40,410 nt of DNA from Balneolales bacterium (GTDB taxonomy: Bacteria > Bacteroidota > Rhodothermia > Balneolales > Cyclonatronaceae): NCBI GenBank assembly GCA_020832405.1, contig JAFIET010000031.1:1-40410 (forward strand). Direction: 5' to 3'. Position numbers and translations under genes: made by a program. Shown in pieces: positions 33,141 to 40,410 of the stretch. Position 1 is the first letter of the stretch, and each line of letters starts with the position of its first letter. The notes beneath the pieces are model-generated. The model was not told where the DNA came from. It ran no database searches and saw nothing but the letters and a program-made list of their open reading frames with translations.

Positions 33141-33916
33141 AAGCCCTGCTTACCGTGCACTTTCTCAAGCTCCGGTTTTATCCGCTCTTCTGGCTCGTGC
33201 TTGCCCTTTATGCGGCTTTTGTGCCCCTAATATTCCGCATCTTTTTCTCCGCGGAGCTAACCGTGAACGAGCAACAGCTTGACCTCGGCAGCTTTTTCGC
33301 CCTCGACGGCAGCGGACTCTGGCACTACCTGATGTTCGCCGGCAGCTACGGCGTTCATCTGTTTGTGCTGCTCATGGTGAGCTTCACCAACCGCGATTAC
33401 CGCTTCGGGTTGCGCCGGCAGTATTTGCTGGAAGGGCAGAACCGCGCCGGGCTGGTACTTAGCGACATCGCGCTTGCAGCTCTGTTCAGCCTTTCGGCCG
33501 TGCTGCTGCTCTCGGGTGCGACCTTTGGCCTGGCCTGGAACCGCGGCATCCTGATTTCAGCGGCAGATATGAGCGCGGTTTTTCCGTTTCTGCTCACCTA
33601 CATCCTGTACTTTTTTGTTTTTGTGATGATGGCATTGCTCGTGAACAGCTTCCTCAAAAATACCGCCGGCTCTTTTTTGGTTGTGCTGTTCTGGAGCCTG
33701 TTTATCGAGGCTGTGGTGCGATGGATTGATCCGAGTGGCCTCAGCGATTTCCTGCCGGTGAACAGCCTCAACGGCCTGATTCCGAGTCCGCTGCGGGTGA
33801 TTGCCGGTGGTGCGGAGTCCGTGAGTCTTGATGCTGCCAAAGTGATGCTCTCCCTGATGTGGGGTGCGGTTTTCGCCGCCGCCTATTGGTGGCGCACAAA
33901 CCGCGAGGATTTTTAA
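33137..33916 (+). CDS. ABC-2 type transporter permease
   Basis: 259 aa with about six membrane helices (near 15-35, 60-82, 105-127, 138-162, 170-190 and 225-245). The first large loop (EQQLDLGSFFALDGSGLW) lies between helices 1 and 2, as in ABC-2 permeases of the NatB type. GTG 33137 overlaps the ATPase stop. No specific substrate motif. It forms an exporter with the preceding ATPase. The VOC protein gene follows after 77 nt and may or may not be in the same operon. Confidence 0.88.
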   Translation: MKALLTVHFLKLRFYPLFWLVLALYAAFVPLIFRIFFSAELTVNEQQLDLGSFFALDGSGLWHYLMFAGSYGVHLFVLLMVSFTNRDYRFGLRRQYLLEGQNRAGLVLSDIALAALFSLSAVLLLSGATFGLAWNRGILISAADMSAVFPFLLTYILYFFVFVMMALLVNSFLKNTAGSFLVVLFWSLFIEAVVRWIDPSGLSDFLPVNSLNGLIPSPLRVIAGGAESVSLDAAKVMLSLMWGAVFAAAYWWRTNREDF

Positions 33917-33993
33917 GATTGAATGCTGTGCTTTTCCGAACATTTCCGGACCGTGCAGAATCCGTTTTATTTTTAAATGAAGAGGAAGCCTGA

Positions 33994-34407
33994 ATGGCTG
34001 AAATAGTGCGGCAGCAAATTGGCTGCATCACCCTGGTAGTCGAAAACTACGACGATGCCATTGCCTTTTACACCAAAAAGCTTGGGTTCACTTTGGTCGA
34101 AGATACCGATCTCGGTGCCGGGAAACGCTGGGTGCTGGTAGCACCCCCAAATTCCGGCGGAACGAAGCTGCTTCTTGCGCAGGCCGGAAACAGCGAGCAG
34201 GCTCAGTTTGTGGGCAACCAAACCGGCGGCCGTGTTTTTCTGTTTCTGGAAACCAACAACTTCCGGCGCGATTACGAACGGATGAAAGCGAATGGCGTGG
34301 TTTTCAGCGAAGAGCCGCGGGTTGAAGCCTACGGAACAGTGGTCGTTTTTCAGGACCTCTATGGAAACAAGTGGGATTTGCTCGAACTGAATCAGGCGAT
34401 GAAATAG
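33994..34407 (+). CDS. VOC superfamily (glyoxalase-like) protein
   Basis: 137 aa. One vicinal-oxygen-chelate fold protein with two beta-alpha-beta-beta-beta modules: GCITLVVENYDDAIAFYTKKLGF in the first, FLFLETNNFRRDYERMKANGV and GTVVVFQDLYGNKWDLLEL in the second. The three possible metal ligands appear as Glu and similar residues, but the first His of glyoxalase I is replaced by Thr-Leu. It may therefore not bind the usual metal. Enzyme activity unknown. Start ATG 33994. Confidence 0.9.
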   Translation: MAEIVRQQIGCITLVVENYDDAIAFYTKKLGFTLVEDTDLGAGKRWVLVAPPNSGGTKLLLAQAGNSEQAQFVGNQTGGRVFLFLETNNFRRDYERMKANGVVFSEEPRVEAYGTVVVFQDLYGNKWDLLELNQAMK

Positions 34408-34843
34408 GATACGCAACGCACGATCCGGATTAAGCTGTCAGCTTTTGGTGCTATTATTTTTCATGAAGTTTAGAGCTTAATGGCTTAACAGTTTAATTCT
34501 GCTCGTTTTGTGCGAGTAGTTCATCACACCGACGTTCAGGGCGCACGCCAAAAAAAAGGCCCGCAACGTCTTCATACTTGTTAATTTGCCAGCATCTGTG
34601 GCGGTCTTTGTTTGGCTTTTCTGGTGAACTGCCGCGAGCGTATCCCTGATATTTCCCGAGGTAGGGGAGGGAGGGAAGGCTACAGCGTGCATCCCCCGAA
34701 AAACAGACTGCAGGCTGCAGAGGAAGCCAAAGAAGCCAATTAAAAGTTTACCCGAATATTCCTTATCAGCATGAAATGGTGTATTTTAGCGGGTTTACAA
34801 CTGTAAATTATAACCGTTAAACCGACATTTCAACCTAATTCTG
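34408..34843. other. Intergenic spacer before the ATP-grasp cassette
   Basis: 436 bp. A weak hairpin (AAGCT/AGCTT, 34432-34444) follows the VOC gene. The second half must hold the promoter of the cassette; TATTTTAG near 34780 resembles a -7 box with one mismatch but lacks the upstream element. A 32-codon minus-strand ORF with signal-like residues (start near 34575) is not convincing. Confidence 0.5.
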
Positions 34844-35557
34844 ATGCACAGACAATTTGTTAAGTGGTGGAGTCCGAGCCTGGGCCGTGATATGGAAATG
34901 CTGATTTTCGGACATGCCGGCACTCCGGTTTTGGTGTTCCCTTCAAGCAACGGTCGATACTATGAGTGGGAAGATTTTAAGATGATCGAAGCCGTTCGCG
35001 ATAAGGTGGAGAGCGGGCAAAATCAGTTTTACTGTCTTGATTCGGTGGATGCCGAAAGCTTTTATAACCGCGGGGTACACCCGCATGTGCGGTTTGCCCG
35101 ATATGAGCAGTATGAGCGCTATGTGCTGGATGAGGTAGTACCGCTGATCCATAATAATAATCCCAACCGCTACATTATCGTGAGCGGTGCAAGTTTCGGA
35201 GCATATCATGCGGCGAATTTCGGACTGAAGCACCCATGGACGTTCCGCAAGATTATTGCAATGAGCGGCAAGTACGATATCCGTGCTTTTGCTGACGGGC
35301 ACAACGGTGATAATGTGTATTTCAATAATCCGGTTGACTTTATGCCGAATATGCATAATCACGACCATCTGGAGCAGATACGCCGCAATGATCTCCGGTT
35401 TGTGGTGGGCGATCACGATATTTGCCTTGATGCAACTAAACACTTTTGTCATATTCTTTATCAGAAAGGAATCTGGTACGAGCTTGATGTGTGGAGCCCC
35501 GGCATCATTCATGACTGGCCGGCCTGGCGTGGCATGATTGCAAAACATTTACTCTAA
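34844..35557 (+). CDS. Alpha/beta hydrolase (esterase-like), first gene of ATP-grasp cassette
   Basis: 237 aa alpha/beta hydrolase of the putative-esterase group. The nucleophile elbow is GASFGAY (Ser117); the likely catalytic His lies in GIIHDWPAW (about 224), and an Asp in VVGDHDICLD (about 192-199). No signal peptide, so it is cytoplasmic. It lacks membrane segments and matches the size of the family. It lies 86 nt before the first ATP-grasp gene, on the same strand. This group is annotated as esterase or as hypothetical; the acid or peptide it hydrolyses is unknown. I infer it works with the ligases that follow. Confidence 0.85.
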   Translation: MHRQFVKWWSPSLGRDMEMLIFGHAGTPVLVFPSSNGRYYEWEDFKMIEAVRDKVESGQNQFYCLDSVDAESFYNRGVHPHVRFARYEQYERYVLDEVVPLIHNNNPNRYIIVSGASFGAYHAANFGLKHPWTFRKIIAMSGKYDIRAFADGHNGDNVYFNNPVDFMPNMHNHDHLEQIRRNDLRFVVGDHDICLDATKHFCHILYQKGIWYELDVWSPGIIHDWPAWRGMIAKHLL

Positions 35558-35643
35558 GCCCTGTATAAGCGGCTTTTCTGTTGGGGCTGGTTAGCCGGCA
35601 GACCTCATTTAATTTTAATCATCTTCAAACCAAAATACTGACT

Positions 35644-36591
35644 ATGAAAAAAATTGGCGTTTTACGGGGGATGGAGACCACCTTCCCCGATGCACTGGTA
35701 CATAATATTAATAAGGAATTCGGATCGCAGGTAAAGGCGGAGTTTGTTCAGCTGGAAGCCGTAAATATGGATGCCGATCCCGGCTATGACGTTATCATCG
35801 ACCGGATCTCGCATGAAGTGCCGTTTTACCGCTCTTATCTGAAATGGGCCTCGCTGAAGGGCACCTACATCATCAACAACCCGTTCTGGTGGAGCGCCGA
35901 TGATAAATTTATCGATAACATCATCGCGCAGCAGGCCGGCGTTGCTGTGCCCAAAACGGTGATACTGCCACACAATCAGCATCCGCCGAATACAGAATCG
36001 ACTTCATTCCGCAACCTGAAGTTTCCGATTGAGTGGGACCCTATTTTTGAGTACATCGGCTTCCCGTCGTTCCTCAAGCCTTTCGACGGCGGCGGCTGGC
36101 GCGGGGTTACCAAGTGTAACAACGCCCATGATTTTTTCAAGGCCTACAATGAGTCAGGCACGGACTGTATGATGCTGCAGGAAGGCATCGAGTTTGAAGA
36201 TTATTTCCGCTGCTACGGCATCGGCCGCAAGTACACGCAGATTATGCGCTACAACCCTGATGCTGAGCCGCACCGCCGCTACTACGATATTTCGCACGAG
36301 CCCGTGCCCGATGCACTTATGAAGAAAATGGAGCGCGACGTGCTCGCCCTCTGCAAAGCGCTCGGCTACGACATGAACACCGTGGAGTTCGCCGTACGTG
36401 ACGGCATCCCCTATGCCATCGACTTCATGAATCCGGCCCCTGATGCCGATTACTACTCCGTTGGCGTCGAAAACTTCAACTGGATTGTGAAGCACATGAC
36501 CGAGTTCGCCGTCGAGAAAGCCCTCGAGAAGCGCAAGAACCCACAGTTTACTGCGAACGGAGTTCTGGAGCCCGATGCTAAGTCCAAGTAA
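35644..36591 (+). CDS. ATP-grasp ligase
   Basis: 315 aa from ATG 35644; a TTG at 35581 would extend it by 21 residues and is rejected. ATP-grasp carboxylate-amine/thiol ligase: the ATP-binding loop FLKPFDGGGWRGV (about 146-158), CMMLQEGIEFEDYFRCYGIG, and the metal-binding segment NTVEFAVRDGIPYAIDFMNPAPDAD. N-terminal pre-ATP-grasp Rossmann part about 1-105. It joins a carboxylate to an amine (or similar) using ATP; substrates unknown. It overlaps the next gene by 17 nt, so translation is coupled. Confidence 0.85.
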   Translation: MKKIGVLRGMETTFPDALVHNINKEFGSQVKAEFVQLEAVNMDADPGYDVIIDRISHEVPFYRSYLKWASLKGTYIINNPFWWSADDKFIDNIIAQQAGVAVPKTVILPHNQHPPNTESTSFRNLKFPIEWDPIFEYIGFPSFLKPFDGGGWRGVTKCNNAHDFFKAYNESGTDCMMLQEGIEFEDYFRCYGIGRKYTQIMRYNPDAEPHRRYYDISHEPVPDALMKKMERDVLALCKALGYDMNTVEFAVRDGIPYAIDFMNPAPDADYYSVGVENFNWIVKHMTEFAVEKALEKRKNPQFTANGVLEPDAKSK

Positions 36592-37930
36592 ACCGGCTGT
36601 AGATTACTACAACCACTTAATTGCTTCCGACCTGAGTGCCGCAACCGAGCAGCATGAAATGCTGATTGAGATGCAACACAAGCAAAATGTGCTGTTTGGC
36701 GGCCGGCCGCTTACGCATTCGCTGCGGCCTATGGTGATGGGGGAGAAGACCTTTCAGTACATCCACGATACGGTGTATGTGATCAGGCAGGCGATTCTCA
36801 AAATTGCCGCAACTTTTTTCAACAACCGGAAAACGCTGGATCATCTGGGGCTCACTCCTTATGAGATTGAGCTTTGCGCCATCCCGACCAACGTAATCCG
36901 CATGTCGGCCACGGCCCGGCTGGATTCCTTCCTCACGGATAACTCCTTCAAGTTTGTGGAGCTGAACGCGGAAGTACCTGCGGGCATCGCCTATATGCAG
37001 GAGATGGCCAATATCTACCGCAAGCTTCCGGTTTTCCAGAAGTTTACCGAGCGCTATCCGGTTCGTTTTGTATCGCCGCTGGAGCACACCATGCAGGGGC
37101 TGATCCGAATCTATCATGAGGAATTTGGCGGCTTTCAGGAGAAGCCGAGCTTTGCCATTGTGGACCACCTCGATGTGCCGACCTACCCGGAGTTTGTGCT
37201 CATTAAGGAGTACCTGGAGCGACAGGGGCACGTAGCCGAGATTTGCGATCCGCGCGAGCTTGAGTGTCGTGACGGCTGGATTTACGCCAACGGCAAGAAG
37301 ATCGACATCCTCTATCGCCGCCTGCTGATGAACGAGTTCTTCGAGATTCAGTACGACTGCGCGGCTTATCTGGAAGGCTACAAGGCACAGAAAACCTGTT
37401 ACCTGAATTCCTTCCGCTCGAAGCTGGTGCACAAGAAGATGATCTTCGCCCTGCTCACCGATCCCGATTACAACCACGTGCTGGATCAGGCCGAGCTGAA
37501 GGCCATCCGCGACCACATCCCCTGGACCCGCAAGCTGAAGCCTTCGAGGGTGAGGTACCGCGGGGCGAATGTGGATCTGCTGGAGCTCATTCGCCGCAAC
37601 CGGGATACTTTCATTATGAAACCCAACGACGACTACGGCGGGCACGGCGTAGTGCTCGGGTTTCAGGAATCGCAGGATACCTGGGAAACGGCCATCAATC
37701 AGGCGCTTCAGCTTGATTATGTGGTTCAGGAAGTGATCGAAATCGGCCGGCAACCCTTCCTGCTGCCCGTTGAAGGCACCTGGCAATCCGTAAACACCGT
37801 GATTGATTTCGACCCTTACCTCAACGGCCCGATGATGGGCGGATGCCTCACCCGCACTTCGCCCTCCAACCTTGCCAACGTAACTGCGGGCGGAGGCAGC
37901 ATTCCGCTGTTTATTGCCCGCTATTTGTAG
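36575..37930 (+). CDS. Circularly permuted ATP-grasp protein
   Basis: 451 aa. Belongs to the circularly permuted ATP-grasp group (COG2308-like): the Rossmann part SFAIVDHLDVPTYPEF lies in the middle, and the ATP-binding segment FIMKPNDDYGGHGVVLG and the strand VVQEVIEIGRQPF lie near the C-terminus. The N-terminal third is helical. ATG 36575 overlaps the preceding gene by 17 nt. ATP-dependent peptide ligases of this group are predicted to make short peptides or amides. It shares an operon with the ATP-grasp gene. A hairpin at 37938-37972 ends this transcript. Confidence 0.87.
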   Translation: MLSPSKPAVDYYNHLIASDLSAATEQHEMLIEMQHKQNVLFGGRPLTHSLRPMVMGEKTFQYIHDTVYVIRQAILKIAATFFNNRKTLDHLGLTPYEIELCAIPTNVIRMSATARLDSFLTDNSFKFVELNAEVPAGIAYMQEMANIYRKLPVFQKFTERYPVRFVSPLEHTMQGLIRIYHEEFGGFQEKPSFAIVDHLDVPTYPEFVLIKEYLERQGHVAEICDPRELECRDGWIYANGKKIDILYRRLLMNEFFEIQYDCAAYLEGYKAQKTCYLNSFRSKLVHKKMIFALLTDPDYNHVLDQAELKAIRDHIPWTRKLKPSRVRYRGANVDLLELIRRNRDTFIMKPNDDYGGHGVVLGFQESQDTWETAINQALQLDYVVQEVIEIGRQPFLLPVEGTWQSVNTVIDFDPYLNGPMMGGCLTRTSPSNLANVTAGGGSIPLFIARYL

Positions 37931-37937
37931 TACTTTA

Positions 37938-37979
37938 AAAGCCGGTTGCAGAACAGTGCTGTAACCGGCTTTACTTTTC
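37938..37979 (+). terminator. Hairpin terminator inside the cassette
   Basis: Stem AAAGCCGGTT (37938-37947) with AACCGGCTTT (37963-37972), the loop closed further by CAG/CTG, then ACTTTTCT. It lies 7 nt after the stop at 37930 and splits the cassette into two transcripts. Confidence 0.8.
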
Positions 37980-37990
37980 TTTGCTTAGCT

Positions 37991-37998
37991 TAGCTTTG
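37991..37998 (+). promoter_or_regulatory. Possible -7 element of the amidotransferase gene
   Basis: TAGCTTTG matches TAnnTTTG exactly and sits between the terminator and the start at 38027, giving a leader of about 22 nt. No TTG at the expected distance upstream, so weak. Confidence 0.3.
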
Positions 37999-38026
37999 TT
38001 ATTTTCTTTCGCATTATTTGTTTTTT

Positions 38027-38887
38027 ATGATTTCAACAACACCGCTGCGCGCAGCTATCATTGATTTATACAATGGAGTGCCCAATCAGGGAATGCGCTG
38101 TATCAAAAATCTGATCAGTGATTCATCCGGCGCTTTTTATGGTGCGCCCATTGAATACACCGTTTTTGATGCCCGTGCCAAGGGTGAAATCCCCGATCTT
38201 TCTTTCGATATTTATATTTCAACCGGCGGGCCCGGCAGCCCCTTCGACAGCGAAGGCAAAACCTGGGAAATCAACTATTTCAACTTCCTGGATGATCTGT
38301 GGAACTACAACTCGGCAAAGCTCACGCCGCCGAAATACGCCATGTTTATCTGCCACTCCTATCAGATGGTAGCACGCCATTTCAGCTTTGCGGAAGTGAC
38401 CCCGCGTAAGAAGCAGTCATTCGGGGTTTACCCCGTGCATCAGACCGATCAGGGCCTGGTTGATCCGATGTTCAAAGACCTGCCCAACCCGTTTCACGCG
38501 GCTGATTTCCGCGATTGGCAGGTTCTTCAACCCCGCAAAGACCTGATGGATGAGATGGGTGCACAGATTCTGTGCCTCGAAAAAGAGCGGCCACATGTGG
38601 ACCTCGAACGCGCCGTAATGGGCATCCGCCTGCTCAAGGAAATGATTGCCCTGCAGTTCCATCCCGAAGCCGATCCTGAAGGCATGCTCTATCACTTTTC
38701 CTCTAAAGAGCAGCGGGAAAAAATTGTGGATGAGTTCGGTGAAACCAAGTACAAGTCCATCATTCAGGGGCTGAAAGACCCCGGCTATATCGAGCGCACG
38801 CACAAACACATCATTCCCGGCTTCCTCAAACGGGCGGTTGAAAACAACCGGCCCGAACTGGTGGAGACCTTTGCGGGTGTCCGCTAA
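38027..38887 (+). CDS. Class I glutamine amidotransferase-like protein
   Basis: 286 aa from ATG 38027; a TTG at 38018 gives three more residues. GATase1 fold with a complete triad: nucleophile Cys109 in AMFICHSYQM, and His212/Glu214 in ALQFHPEADPEG. The oxyanion loop STGGPGSP (65-71) is present. Such domains cut glutamine to provide ammonia to a partner enzyme, here plausibly one of the two ATP-grasp ligases, as no synthetase domain is fused. It could instead hydrolyse a gamma-glutamyl compound, as class I members can. The second esterase gene follows after 18 nt. Confidence 0.9.
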   Translation: MISTTPLRAAIIDLYNGVPNQGMRCIKNLISDSSGAFYGAPIEYTVFDARAKGEIPDLSFDIYISTGGPGSPFDSEGKTWEINYFNFLDDLWNYNSAKLTPPKYAMFICHSYQMVARHFSFAEVTPRKKQSFGVYPVHQTDQGLVDPMFKDLPNPFHAADFRDWQVLQPRKDLMDEMGAQILCLEKERPHVDLERAVMGIRLLKEMIALQFHPEADPEGMLYHFSSKEQREKIVDEFGETKYKSIIQGLKDPGYIERTHKHIIPGFLKRAVENNRPELVETFAGVR

Positions 38888-38905
38888 TCTGAATACCCGT
38901 TTTTC

Positions 38906-39850
38906 ATGATTACCCCGCTTCACCGAAACATTCTGGCACGCCATAAAAGCTCTCTGAACGGAGCCCTGCGGGTGCTGCCGTTTCGGTCGCGGGCGCTCGG
39001 GGTTTCGCGCAATGTGTTTGTTTACGAACCACCCAATATGCGCAACCTCTCCGATATGCATCTGCTATACCTGTTTCGCGGCCATGAGCGCGAATTTGTG
39101 TATATAGATGAAGACGACAGCCGCAGCACAACCACCATCGAAGACCTTGATGCACTCATAAGCTCCGGCCAAATCCCCCCGGTGATGGCGGTAATTCCGG
39201 GGCTCACCTCCATCGACGGCAAAAGGCACAGTATGGGTATCAACAGCCTGCTGCCGTCAGCCGATACCCGCGACGGTCTCGGCTCCGGACAGTTTTGGGA
39301 TTTCCTGACCCTCGATCTCATTCCTTATGTTGAGGCCCGGTATCAGAGTAAGCTGAGCGGCGGCTTCCGGCTTGCTGCTGGCTTCTCGCTCGGCGGCTAT
39401 ACCACCGCGCTTATTGCGACCGCCTTCCCCGGCTACCTCGATCATGCCGGGATTTACGACGGCCTGTTTATGTTCGATGCACAAACCGACATCCGCACCA
39501 ATGCGCCGGATGAAATCTGGCTGAAGTCAGCCGTACCCGATGCCGCCCTCGGCCCCGCCGAAACCCGCTCGCCCGAAGCCCTCGCTCCCTGGAACCCCGC
39601 CGAACTCGTACGCTACGCCGACCCCGTAACCATGGAAGAAATTCAGGAAACCATGTTCTGGATCCGCAGCGCCGCCGGCGACGGCCTTGAGGGCAACCAT
39701 GACCGCTGTAAATACTTCACCGCCCTGCTGCGCGAGCACGGCATCACCGCGGGCTTCAACCGCATCCCCCTGCACCCCGACGCCCGCCACACCTGGCACT
39801 GGAACGATCGCTTCATAAAGCTCTTCCTGCTGAACGTGTTTACGGGTTAA
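38906..39850 (+). CDS. Second alpha/beta hydrolase (esterase D-like)
   Basis: 314 aa putative esterase (esterase D/enterochelin esterase-like group). Motifs: nucleophile elbow AGFSLGGY (Ser161), an Asp in the strand after it, and the catalytic His in PDARHTWHW (about 298-301). The N-terminal 90 residues form a strand-rich half with a possible oxyanion loop LLYLFRGHERE. Cytoplasmic, no signal peptide. It resembles the first hydrolase of the cassette (237 aa) in fold only. ATG 38906 lies 18 nt after the amidotransferase stop. The stop at 39850 is directly next to the inverted-repeat element. Confidence 0.87.
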   Translation: MITPLHRNILARHKSSLNGALRVLPFRSRALGVSRNVFVYEPPNMRNLSDMHLLYLFRGHEREFVYIDEDDSRSTTTIEDLDALISSGQIPPVMAVIPGLTSIDGKRHSMGINSLLPSADTRDGLGSGQFWDFLTLDLIPYVEARYQSKLSGGFRLAAGFSLGGYTTALIATAFPGYLDHAGIYDGLFMFDAQTDIRTNAPDEIWLKSAVPDAALGPAETRSPEALAPWNPAELVRYADPVTMEEIQETMFWIRSAAGDGLEGNHDRCKYFTALLREHGITAGFNRIPLHPDARHTWHWNDRFIKLFLLNVFTG

Positions 39851-39876
39851 TGGCACGCGGATTTGGCACGCGGATT
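39851..39876 (+). repeat. 13 bp tandem duplication at the element edge
   Basis: TGGCACGCGGATT occurs twice in a row (39851-39863 and 39864-39876), directly after the hydrolase stop. The second copy is the outer end of the left inverted repeat. Confidence 0.85.
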
Positions 39877-39913
39877 TGGCGGATTTTCAAGCGCTGATAC
39901 ACGCGGATTTTTT
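39864..39913 (+). repeat. Left inverted repeat arm
   Basis: Begins TGGCACGCGGATTTGGCGG and ends in a T-rich GCGGATTTTTTT. Matches the right arm (40353-40402) in reverse complement with about five mismatches, three of them in the spacer before the last GCGGATTT unit. Confidence 0.85.
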
Positions 39914-40308
39914 TATGATTTGGTTTGCCGCTTGTTTTTGTTCATGAAAACTTTCCTTCTGAAATCAGGCCGTACACCAAAATTCAGCAGCAAACCAACT
40001 TCCATCCGAGTGCCTCTAAGATAATTTAACAGCTGAGCTTCATTTGCACTTACAATTGCTTCAGCAGCCTTAAGCTCAATAATTACAAGGTCATTAACAA
40101 TAAGGTCAGCGAAATATTCGCCGACCTCAATTTTTTTGTAATAAACGCTGATTTTCTTCTGTGCTTCAACCTCAAAGCCTCTGCTTTTCAATTCGCAGTA
40201 CATGGCGTTCTGGTAAACCTTTTCTATGAATCCAAAACCCAACTGATTATATACATCAAAAAAGGTTTTTAAGATTTTATCTGTGAGATCTTTGTGCAGC
40301 AGAGACAT
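39913..40308 (-). CDS. GxxExxY protein, PD-(D/E)XK nuclease-like
   Basis: 131 aa from ATG 40308. The family signature GFIEKVY (residues 26-32) is present, and a nuclease-like core follows: Asp68 in YFADLIV and Glu78-x-Lys80 in IIELKA, spaced as in PD-(D/E)XK enzymes. The QLLNYLRGTRMEVGLLLNFG end is typical of the family. The family is widespread in environmental bacteria and has no proven activity. Low-complexity Lys-rich tail. It is flanked by inverted repeats and its stop codon overlaps the left arm, an arrangement suggesting that gene and repeats move together. Confidence 0.93.
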   Translation of the reverse strand: MSLLHKDLTDKILKTFFDVYNQLGFGFIEKVYQNAMYCELKSRGFEVEAQKKISVYYKKIEVGEYFADLIVNDLVIIELKAAEAIVSANEAQLLNYLRGTRMEVGLLLNFGVRPDFRRKVFMNKNKRQTKS

Positions 40309-40352
40309 TTGCAGTTACGCATCATTTTACTGTTGTATGGGAGTACAAATAT

Positions 40353-40402
40353 AAAAAATCCGCGCAAATCAGCGTTTGAAAATCCGCCAGATCCGCGTGC
40401 CA
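40353..40402 (-). repeat. Right inverted repeat arm
   Basis: Plus strand reads AAAAAATCCGCGCAAATCAG... to ...ATCCGCGTGCCA. It is the reverse complement of the left arm with about five mismatches. It lies 45 nt before the GxxExxY start, so the promoter of that gene must lie in or next to it. Confidence 0.85.
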
Positions 40403-40410
40403 TCAAATGC

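Larger units (their letters stand above)
39864..40402. mobile_element. Inverted-repeat-flanked GxxExxY module (putative)
   Basis: 539 bp unit: left arm 39864-39913, GxxExxY gene on the minus strand, right arm 40353-40402. The arms match as reverse complements at about 45 of 50 positions. Each arm is built of GCGGATTT-type units (three per arm). The gene stop codon lies at the inner end of the left arm. No flanking target duplication is visible, and the window ends 8 bp after the right arm. No transposase is encoded, only the nuclease-like protein, so a mobile role is inference. Confidence 0.55.

Noticed and set aside
34477-34692. Small minus-strand ORF with a signal-like start (MKTLRAFFLACALN...)
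   Set aside because: Only about 32 codons from the plausible ATG, no terminator, no recognisable family and low-complexity surroundings; likely chance.
36617-37786. 389-codon antisense ORF over the permuted ATP-grasp gene
   Set aside because: The plus-strand frame has clear ATP-grasp motifs; long antisense ORFs arise from the codon pattern of GC-rich genes.
1-40410. CRISPR array, rRNA or tRNA genes
   Set aside because: No regularly spaced identical repeats with unique spacers and no RNA gene structure was found by reading. The 54 bp repeats at 31101-31262 are too few and too diverged to be a CRISPR array.

Overview
The window is a dense stretch of bacterial chromosome with 36 supported protein genes and no rRNA, tRNA or CRISPR array that I could recognise. 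It looks like a Bacteroidota-type genome, most likely near the Balneolota/Rhodothermota. The reasons are an Oar-like TonB-dependent receptor with an N-terminal carboxypeptidase-regulatory-like domain, DUF2911, DUF349, fasciclin and DUF6794 proteins, few Shine-Dalgarno sequences, and TTG/ATTG...TAnnTTTG-type promoters in front of fdxA and folP. The species assignment is inference.

Layout. 1-3.1 kb: secreted proteins and an Nramp-type transporter that lacks the usual metal-binding motifs. 3.1-6.6 kb: a CoA-transferase and a four-domain fasciclin lipoprotein. 6.9-9.4 kb: a minus-strand operon trhO, RluA-type pseudouridine synthase, lipoprotein (two RNA-modification enzymes). 9.5-15.4 kb: a minus-strand run of a membrane SpoIIE-type phosphatase, two secreted unknowns, a membrane protein and a CobW-type GTPase. 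15.6-18.9 kb: a DUF349 coiled-coil protein and an SDR. 19.2-20.9 kb: an MscS channel and a small outer-membrane protein. 21.1-23.9 kb: a four-gene arsenosugar operon (peroxidase-like protein, ArsS, two glycosyltransferase-like proteins) with overlapping start/stop codons. 24.0-28.8 kb: the TonB-dependent receptor and a lipoprotein phosphodiesterase. 28.9-31.0 kb: 7Fe ferredoxin, folP and the c-di-AMP cyclase gene cdaA. 31.1-31.3 kb: three imperfect copies of a ~54 bp repeat. 31.3-34.4 kb: an SRAP protein, a two-gene ABC transporter and a VOC protein.

The two regions most worth a second look are at the right end. From 34.8 to 39.9 kb lies a same-strand five-gene cassette: alpha/beta hydrolase, ATP-grasp ligase, circularly permuted ATP-grasp ligase, class-I glutamine amidotransferase-like protein, second alpha/beta hydrolase. 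Its composition suggests a pathway that makes, amidates and hydrolyses an unknown peptide-like or ester-linked metabolite. Immediately downstream, 39,864-40,402, a GxxExxY gene (PD-(D/E)XK-like nuclease signature) sits between ~50 bp imperfect inverted repeats built from a short GCGGATTT unit, which looks like a compact mobile or self-spreading module.

Genes are mostly arranged as short same-strand operons separated by hairpin terminators, many of which carry A-runs on one side and T-runs on the other and could work in both directions.
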